Assembly: GCA_021373255.1 (NCBI GenBank)
Contig: JAJFTD010000051.1
Coordinates: 1-32,076 of the forward strand
Source of the DNA: a bacterium
GTDB taxonomy: Bacteria; Armatimonadota; UBA5829
Length of the DNA stretch: 32,076 bases
Reading direction: 5' to 3'
This document shows, one piece after another, positions 16,231 through 21,070 of this stretch; position 1 is the first letter of the stretch; the number at the start of each line of letters is the position of its first letter. The position numbers and the translations under genes are program-made. The notes below the pieces were generated by a model. That model did no database searches. It was not told the origin of the DNA and saw nothing but the letters and a program-made list of their open reading frames with translations.

Positions 16231-17616
16231 CTATGCCTCCACAGCCTTGCGCTGTCCAAATACCGGGCCGAAGCACTCGCGCTCCAGGTCGTCGAAGAAC
16301 ATTGCTCTGCCGACCTCTCCGCGCAGCCTCCGTGCCTCGCGAATGCCCATAGCGCCCATCATTTCAAGCATTTGGCTGTGCCATGCGGACATCAGGTTTA
16401 CCATCCTCTGCACTGCGTAGTCGTGATCCACATCCGCAAGGCCGATAGGGCACAGGATGCCCTTGGTGCAGTTCTTGCAGATCCTGCATTCTAATGCGAC
16501 CATCAACGGCACGTCCGCGCAGATCAGGTCCGCGCCACAGAGCAATGTCTTTATAACGTGCTCGGCCAAGGATATACCGCCGCTGGCTATCAGTGTAATT
16601 TCGTCCCTGCAGCCCGCAGCGACAAACGCCTGGTGAATCTCACGCACCGCTATTGATATATGCTGAGGCTTGCCGTTGTTGCCCACGACTCCTTGCCAGT
16701 CGGCGTAGACGTGGAAGGCATCGATTCCCTGCTTCGCCAGTTCCAGCGCTCGTGGTATTGATGCCGATCCCAGCGGCAGTCTCACTATCGCCACCAGGTC
16801 CGGGTTCTTCTCTTTCACAGCTTTGATGCGTGCAACAACATCCTTGCAGTCGCTCCATTGGGCCATGCGCGCCGTTATCGCAGGGTCGTCCTTGGCCTGC
16901 TCGGGGATGTGTGGAATTACACTCTCGCTGCTCATCAGCTTCGGCTCATTGGTTATAGCAAGGGTGCCCAGCGCCTTTGCAGTATCCACAATAGCCTTGG
17001 AAACGTTCACGCTCGGGGCGTGCCATGGCATCATATTGAACAGCACTGGCAGTGGAATTTCCACTTGTGCGGGGAAATCGGTCTTAAGGCTGCCATCAGG
17101 ATTAAACTCCAGCTTCATCGGCTTGCGGCCTATGTCGACCTGGGTGCTGATATATTCGCGACCATGGATTCCGTCGCGGGTAGGGCGGACGATCTCGGAC
17201 ATGTCAGTGAGAATCGAGTCAAACCCCGGCCCTCTGAACGGTCCCGGGTATCCCGCGCCTGAGACGGGTACCTTGGCAGTCTCCGCCTGATACCAGGTGC
17301 TGGATATAATGTCCGCCGTCCATACGTCGTCGCCCATCTCCAGATACTCAGGGTTGACCTGCTGGGTCAGTAGACCCTTTGTACAACTCTGCACACAGCA
17401 CAGGCATCCCTTGCATTCGTAGAGATAGTCCACATAATCCTGCACCGTCTTTTGCAGCCGGTCCCGCTCATCGTTATAAACACTGTAGATGCACTCGCGC
17501 TTGACGCAGTTATGACAGGCGGAGCAGTCCTCACGCCAATCAATGATCGCGTATTTCCCGATGCGCTTATGCTTCGGCGGGGTCGGTTTTGGATGTATAT
17601 GATATTTGGCCGGCAT
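16231..17616 (-). CDS. Divergent glutamate-synthase FMN-domain paralogue with ferredoxin domain
   Basis: 461 residues, AAGGGA site 7 bases before the ATG. It has the same layout as its downstream neighbour: N-terminal cysteines (CSACHNCVKREC, CKGCLCCVQSC), WTADIISSTWYQAET matching the neighbour's WTADLILSTWHMAET, a TIM barrel, and the cluster motif CRICKNCTKGILCPIG. However, the flavin/substrate landmarks are altered: AKPGLGGHL has no counterpart and DGSYGGTGAAP is replaced by YADWQGVVGNNG. It is therefore probably a duplicated copy that has lost or changed catalysis and may serve as a structural or electron-transfer partner. The stop lies 2 bases before the catalytic copy's ATG, so the two are made together. 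Confidence 0.82.
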   Translation of the reverse strand: MPAKYHIHPKPTPPKHKRIGKYAIIDWREDCSACHNCVKRECIYSVYNDERDRLQKTVQDYVDYLYECKGCLCCVQSCTKGLLTQQVNPEYLEMGDDVWTADIISSTWYQAETAKVPVSGAGYPGPFRGPGFDSILTDMSEIVRPTRDGIHGREYISTQVDIGRKPMKLEFNPDGSLKTDFPAQVEIPLPVLFNMMPWHAPSVNVSKAIVDTAKALGTLAITNEPKLMSSESVIPHIPEQAKDDPAITARMAQWSDCKDVVARIKAVKEKNPDLVAIVRLPLGSASIPRALELAKQGIDAFHVYADWQGVVGNNGKPQHISIAVREIHQAFVAAGCRDEITLIASGGISLAEHVIKTLLCGADLICADVPLMVALECRICKNCTKGILCPIGLADVDHDYAVQRMVNLMSAWHSQMLEMMGAMGIREARRLRGEVGRAMFFDDLERECFGPVFGQRKAVEA

Positions 17617-17647
17617 AGCTTTTCCCTTTGTTGATAGATCAGGTTGT

Positions 17648-17734
17648 GCGTTAGCGCGTTATGCGTTATGCGTCCGGCGTCGAGCGTCTTGCGTCATTGT
17701 GCATTGGCGACAACCTGTATTATCTCTTCGTCCC
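17648..17734 (+). repeat. Dispersed GCGT-rich intergenic repeat, copy B
   Basis: It starts with GCGTTA/GCGTTATGCGTTATGCG microrepeats and continues TGCGTCCGGCGTC, GAGCGTCTTGCGTCA (shared exactly with copy A), then GCGTCATTG...CAACCTG...CTTCGT (shared with copy C). It occupies the 157-base space between metF and the FMN paralogue, inside the operon, on the strand opposite to the genes. Confidence 0.75.
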
Positions 17735-17739
17735 TTGAT

Positions 17740-17767
17740 ATGCTTCGGGACGATCGTCCCGAAGCAT
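17740..17767. repeat. 28-base perfect palindrome, REP-like
   Basis: The arm ATGCTTCGGGACGA is followed directly by its reverse complement. It shares TGCTTCGGGAC/GTCCCGAAGCA arms with hairpin 2 at 14600-14629 and the GCTTCGG...CCGAAGC frame with the repeats at 28168 and 28857. It lies 6 bases past the metF stop. There is no T-run on the minus strand, so transcription need not end here. Confidence 0.8.
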
Positions 17768-17773
17768 TTTGGC

Positions 17774-18676
17774 TTAACTCTTCGAGAGTCCGTTTGTCTT
17801 GATTATCTCTGCTGCGAGATCGAAATTGGTTCCGGTCATCAGGTGCACGCCGCGCACACCATCTACCTTCTTCAGGTAAGCGACCGTTTCGTTTGCCAGG
17901 TGTATCCCGGCGGCTTTTTGATCTTGAGCAGTCTGCAGTCTATCGACTATATCATCTGTAATATCAATGGTGTTGTTCTTCTCAGAGAGAGCAATGGCTT
18001 CCTGAGCGGAGCTGAGCGGCTTTACCGATGCGATAATGCAGGCCTTCTGGTGAAGTCCGCGCTCGCGCACATAGCTCATCCAGATATTAAACCTGTCGAG
18101 GTTGAAGACTGGTGTGGTGATCACAAAATCTGCCCCGGCATCTACGGCCTTCTGCAGCATAATTACATTGAGCTCCAATGGCTCGGCGAATGGGTTGGTA
18201 TCAGTTCCTAGCAACAGGTCCACAGGCGCATCAATGGACCCACCGTCCGCCAGCTTGCCTTCTTTGCGCAGCGAGTCCGCTACCATCAGCAACTGCACCG
18301 GGTCAATATCGAATACACCCTTGGCCGAACCTGCGCTGGTAAGCGTCTGGTGCCTGCCTGTAGTGCAGAGGACATTTTTAATGCCCATTGAAGCCGCACC
18401 GAGCAGCGCGGATTGAAGCGCTATCCTGTTAAGGTCGCGGGTTAACAGTGCCATCACTGGCTCAGCACCAGCCTGCGCGATATGGCTGCACGCCGCCAGG
18501 CTCGCGAGCCTCACGCCGTCTTCATTTTGTGGTACGTAAAGCGCGTGTACTGAGTCTTTCAACGCGGCCGCGCATGCCTTAAGTCCATCCACACCTGCGC
18601 CACGTGGCGGAGTGCATTCCGCCGTCACAATAAACTGTCCGTTCTTGACCGCCTGGGCCAGAAGCTCTCCCATCAT
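17774..18676 (-). CDS. metF: Methylene-tetrahydrofolate reductase MetF
   Basis: 300 residues, a normal MetF beta8/alpha8 flavin barrel. VTAECTPPRGAG near the start carries E20, in the position of the catalytic Glu of E. coli MetF; NVLCTTGRHQT and FVITTPVFNLDRF are further family blocks. It reduces methylene-THF to methyl-THF in the methyl branch of one-carbon metabolism. Instead of an NADH-only mode, the operon supplies MetV, HdrABC and MvhD, the partners of the acetogen-type complex. The ATG overlaps the stop of the upstream mvhD-like gene (ATGA). The next gene in the operon is 157 bases away across a repeat-filled space. Confidence 0.92.
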   Translation of the reverse strand: MMGELLAQAVKNGQFIVTAECTPPRGAGVDGLKACAAALKDSVHALYVPQNEDGVRLASLAACSHIAQAGAEPVMALLTRDLNRIALQSALLGAASMGIKNVLCTTGRHQTLTSAGSAKGVFDIDPVQLLMVADSLRKEGKLADGGSIDAPVDLLLGTDTNPFAEPLELNVIMLQKAVDAGADFVITTPVFNLDRFNIWMSYVRERGLHQKACIIASVKPLSSAQEAIALSEKNNTIDITDDIVDRLQTAQDQKAAGIHLANETVAYLKKVDGVRGVHLMTGTNFDLAAEIIKTNGLSKS

Positions 18677-19080
18677 CTTGCCATCACTCCATAAGCAGCC
18701 CGGCTGTTTTCTTCAACGAATCGGGCAATTTTGTCTATAGCTGCCATCAGCGCATCTTCTCCAGGTTCGCTGGGCATAATAATCTGCAGGGAATCTGATC
18801 CTACTCCAGCTTCCGCAAGCATTTCTTTAGCGAGTTTGACCCGTCTTGTGGCTCTCAGGTTGCCTTCCATAAGCCTGCAATGGGCAATGGGACATGTGAG
18901 CACGCATACAGCGTGGGCGCCGCCCTCAAAGGCTTTGAGGAGATACCTCGGGTCGATCCTGCCACCGCAGGGAACGGCCTCCAAAGCAACATCATCCATG
19001 AGTCCAAGCCGCTGGAGTTCGTCCGGAACACCGTCTTCAACCACGTTACGGCAGAAGTAGATGCGAATGCCTTTGTTCAT
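18673..19080 (-). CDS. MvhD-like iron-sulfur subunit (copy 2, reduced N-terminal cysteines)
   Basis: 135 residues, AGAGGAG site 8 bases before the ATG. It aligns with copy 1 across IDPRYLLKAFEGGAHAV, then CPIAHCRLMEGNLRATRRVK, and keeps C10, C38, C63 and C68. The CCHYC-type N-terminal cluster of copy 1 is reduced to a single Cys (YFCRNVVEDG). It is the first gene of the operon and overlaps metF, so it probably binds MetF directly or relays electrons to it. Retaining four cysteines would still allow a [2Fe-2S] site, but this is not certain. Confidence 0.85.
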   Translation of the reverse strand: MNKGIRIYFCRNVVEDGVPDELQRLGLMDDVALEAVPCGGRIDPRYLLKAFEGGAHAVCVLTCPIAHCRLMEGNLRATRRVKLAKEMLAEAGVGSDSLQIIMPSEPGEDALMAAIDKIARFVEENSRAAYGVMAR

Positions 19081-19095
19081 GATAATTTCTCCTCT

Positions 19096-19119
19096 GAAAC
19101 GGCGTTTCTTTGCCGTTTC
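19096..19119 (-). promoter_or_regulatory. Perfect hairpin abutting the operon's first ribosome-binding site
   Basis: On the minus strand GAAACGGC pairs with GCCGTTTC around an 8-base loop and is followed immediately by AGAGGAG and, 8 bases on, the ATG at 19080. No T-run follows, so it is not a terminator. It may protect the mRNA 5' end after processing or modulate ribosome access. Confidence 0.6.
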
Positions 19120-19145
19120 TCCCTTCGCGTTCCCCTAACAGACGC

Positions 19146-19181
19146 AAAAAGGGCGTCTCCGCCGCATAAGCGGAGACGCCC
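19146..19181 (-). terminator. Intrinsic terminator within the metF-operon leader
   Basis: A 12-pair GC-rich stem (GGGCGTCTCCGC with GCGGAGACGCCC, 7-base loop) is followed on the minus strand by TTTTT (19146-19150). It lies 65 bases before the first gene. Its 5' arm GGGCG could alternatively pair with CGCCC at 19212-19216 in the preceding hairpin, a possible antiterminator. Confidence 0.85.
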
Positions 19182-19393
19182 TCGTCATTTTTGCTCAAGA
19201 AGCGCACCCTGGGGCGCACATCATCTCAATCGAGCGTATGCACAGGTCACATCATCGGACCTGCCATAAAACACAAAATCCACCCATGGCTACGTTACCA
19301 GGGTGGACTTCACATTGTCCTTCGCGCCGGAGGCTACACCGTCTCCCGCACGACAAAAAACCGCATGGCCCGGCCGTCACTGGCCGTCCATCA
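19146..19393 (-). ncRNA. Structured leader RNA / possible riboswitch or small RNA before the metF operon
   Basis: Expected transcript from the promoter at 19399-19427 to the terminator. Hairpins seen on the minus strand: 19322-19353 (11-pair stem with one mismatch), 19268-19318 (core TCCACCCTGG with CCA-T-GGGTGGA, then a long G-U-rich extension), 19243-19263 (CAGGTC/GACCTG), 19193-19235 (GCTCGA/TTGAGC enclosing a smaller GC hairpin), then the terminator. No protein gene of plausible length occurs; a 10-codon frame beginning ATGCGGTTTTTT is present but lacks a clear ribosome site. I could not match it to SAM, cobalamin, THF, ZTP, glutamine or glycine riboswitches, nor to 6S, SRP, tmRNA or RNase P RNA. 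No separate promoter is visible between terminator and mvhD-like gene, which favours a cis-acting leader over a free-standing sRNA. Confidence 0.5.
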
Positions 19394-19398
19394 ATGAC

Positions 19399-19427
19399 AG
19401 TATGCCTTATGTGAGCTTATGTGTCAA
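19399..19427 (-). promoter_or_regulatory. Sigma-70-type promoter for the leader and metF/hdr/glt operon
   Basis: On the minus strand TTGACA (19422-19427), 17-base spacer, CATACT (19399-19404). The start of transcription would be near 19392. It is the only strong promoter-like pair between the tRNA terminator and the operon. Confidence 0.7.
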
Positions 19428-19501
19428 TAGTATACCTTTGAATTTGTTTCCAAAATTTTTCACACATGAGCTTTGTAGCAGTGTTTTTGGTTCAGATAAA
19501 C

Positions 19502-19536
19502 AAAAAGCTCTCGGACATAATTAATGATCCGAGAGC
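19502..19536 (-). terminator. Intrinsic terminator of tRNA-Glu
   Basis: On the minus strand GCTCTCGGA pairs with TCCGAGAGC around an AT-rich loop and is followed by TTTTTG. It lies 18 bases after the tRNA 3' end. Confidence 0.88.
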
Positions 19537-19553
19537 GTATGAGGCGAGATGCA

Positions 19554-19628
19554 TGGCGGTCCCAAGGGGAGTTGAACCCCTCTCCCGGCCTTGAAAGAGC
19601 CGTGTGCTAACCGATGCACCATGGGACC
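19554..19628 (-). tRNA. tRNA-Glu (anticodon TTC), CCA encoded
   Basis: Minus-strand cloverleaf: acceptor GGTCCCA/TGGGACC, D arm GTGCATCGGTTAGCAC, anticodon arm CGGCT-CTTTCAA-GGCCG with anticodon TTC, T arm AGGGG-TTCAACT-CCCCT, discriminator G, then a genomically encoded CCA (19554-19556). A single gene, with its own promoter and terminator. Confidence 0.96.
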
Positions 19629-19639
19629 ACGACTAGCGT

Positions 19640-19669
19640 ATTATACCAGAATTTGTTCAGGCATAGCAA
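19640..19669 (-). promoter_or_regulatory. Promoter of tRNA-Glu
   Basis: On the minus strand a consensus TATAAT (19640-19645) lies about 12 bases before the tRNA 5' end. A weaker -35 TTGCTA (19664-19669) is 18 bases upstream of it. Confidence 0.7.
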
Positions 19670-19768
19670 GTGAAAAATGGTAGGATACATTTAGCTATCT
19701 GCCGTATATATTATCAAACCTCGGCGCATGTAAAAATACCTGGCGCCGGTGGGGGAAGGAATTGCAGT

Positions 19769-20971
19769 ATGCAGATGAAAACTGTCTTTATCATTACGGT
19801 CCTGACATCACGGATGATCATGCCGGGAATGCCAAACCTCGGGGGCCTTGGAAAAGATTTTAAGGTTCCTGGAATGGGCTCGGCTATGCGTTCCCTTAAT
19901 ATGGACCTCACCAGTGACAAGAGTGTGGACGCTCATTCAAAAGCCCAGTGTGCGATTCCCGAAGGTCTGAAACTCGGCCCTAAGGTGGACTTGCAGATCG
20001 ACCTGCCGGTGAAAGATAAACCTGTGGCAAAGGACGAAGACCCTGGGGACGAAGGCAAAGTCGAAAAGGGCAAGTTTGTCATGAAGATGTATTGGGACTG
20101 CGCGGAAACAGTTCCGCCCGGTCAGCCGAGGGTAATGGATTCGGACAAAATGATGAACGGCGTCGGTACGATGAAAGATTGGAAAATGCCGCAAATGACG
20201 AAAAATACTGCACGGGTAGCTGTATTGGATGCTGATAACTCGCGCGCCTATTGGCCGGGTAATAATGCTAAGTCTATTAAGGAAGATTCCAGCACCCCAG
20301 GCCTGTTTGAGCTTACTACCAACTATTGCGGCGGGACCTCCATCACATTCGACAAAGCACAGGATTTCCTTGCGCCTATTGATCTTATCAGCCCCGGCAA
20401 GGGTGCTGTGGATCTTGCGAAAACCATTAAGGTGGAGTGGAAGAGCGTACCCAACGCTGAAGCGTATATGATCACTGCATTTTCCGGCAAAGATAATGAA
20501 ATGGTCATGTGGACCTCAAGCTCGCAGCCGGATATGGGGTCAGACTTCATGTACAGCGCGCTCAGCAAAGAGGAAGTAAAGAAATACATAGATAACGGTG
20601 TGCTTATGCCTCCGACTAAGACCTCCTGCCGTATTCCCGCAGGCATCTTCAAGACCACCGGCGCTCCGATGATCTCGGTGCTTGCAATCGGCGCCGATAA
20701 GGCTCAGGAAAAGGACGGCATCCGCACAGTCATAACCGTACGCTCCAGTGCTGCTGTTATGCTCGGTGGTGGGATGGATGGTGAAGATGAGGAGTCTATC
20801 GATCAGTCGGATGAGCCGAAGAAAGATGCGGTAGACGACGATGCAACCGAAGACACTTCAGACGAAGATTCGGGCGATGCTATTGATAAGGTTAACGATG
20901 CATCAGATTTGGGAGAAAGAGCCAAAGACGCAGTAGGTCGCTTGGGCGGATTGTTCAAGAAGCGCAAGTAA
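19769..20971 (+). CDS. Hypothetical protein with internal beta domain and acidic C-terminal tail
   Basis: 400 residues from ATG at 19769, chosen because GGAAGGA lies 8 bases upstream; the open frame reaches back to 19670 without such a site. A short hydrophobic N-terminus (KTVFIITVLTSRMIM) could be an unusual signal or anchor. Middle residues include SPGKGAVDLAKTIKVEW then AEAYMITAF, recalling a fibronectin-III-like strand pair. The last 80 residues are strongly acidic (DGEDEESIDQSDEPKKDAV) and end in a basic LFKKRK. Many Met-Pro-Gly combinations occur near the start. I do not recognise a family. It may be exported; no functional link to its neighbours is evident. Confidence 0.6.
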   Translation: MQMKTVFIITVLTSRMIMPGMPNLGGLGKDFKVPGMGSAMRSLNMDLTSDKSVDAHSKAQCAIPEGLKLGPKVDLQIDLPVKDKPVAKDEDPGDEGKVEKGKFVMKMYWDCAETVPPGQPRVMDSDKMMNGVGTMKDWKMPQMTKNTARVAVLDADNSRAYWPGNNAKSIKEDSSTPGLFELTTNYCGGTSITFDKAQDFLAPIDLISPGKGAVDLAKTIKVEWKSVPNAEAYMITAFSGKDNEMVMWTSSSQPDMGSDFMYSALSKEEVKKYIDNGVLMPPTKTSCRIPAGIFKTTGAPMISVLAIGADKAQEKDGIRTVITVRSSAAVMLGGGMDGEDEESIDQSDEPKKDAVDDDATEDTSDEDSGDAIDKVNDASDLGERAKDAVGRLGGLFKKRK

Positions 20972-20977
20972 CAATCA

Positions 20978-21061
20978 GAACCACTGAACAGATGAAAAGA
21001 TGAGTGGATGAATTCGCACTTCTAGTTCAGCGATTCATCCACTTCATCCCTTCAGTGGTTC
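20978..21061. repeat. 84-base imperfect inverted repeat between converging genes
   Basis: Outer arms GAACCACTGAA (20978-20988) and TTCAGTGGTTC (21051-21061) are exact complements. Inner arms GTGGATGAAT (21004-21013) and ATTCATCCAC (21033-21042) are also exact. It fills the space between the hypothetical protein and murJ. It could fold into a long hairpin on either strand and serve as a bidirectional terminator, although no T-run follows. Confidence 0.8.
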
Positions 21062-21070
21062 AGAAGATTC

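Noticed and set aside
17648-17734. GCGTT/GGCGTC units as a CRISPR array
   Set aside because: Units are too short and irregular, with no regular spacers and no cas genes in the window.
19348-19380. Ten-codon leader peptide (starts ATGCGGTTTTTT) as a translation attenuator
   Set aside because: There is no clear ribosome site and no run of a meaningful regulatory codon; it overlaps a stable hairpin.
19146-19393. Leader RNA as 6S, SRP, tmRNA, RNase P or a familiar riboswitch
   Set aside because: Diagnostic core sequences (for example SRP GGAAG loop, RNase P GAGGAAAGTCC, SAM, cobalamin or ZTP cores) were looked for and not found; there is no rod-like 5'-3' pairing for 6S.
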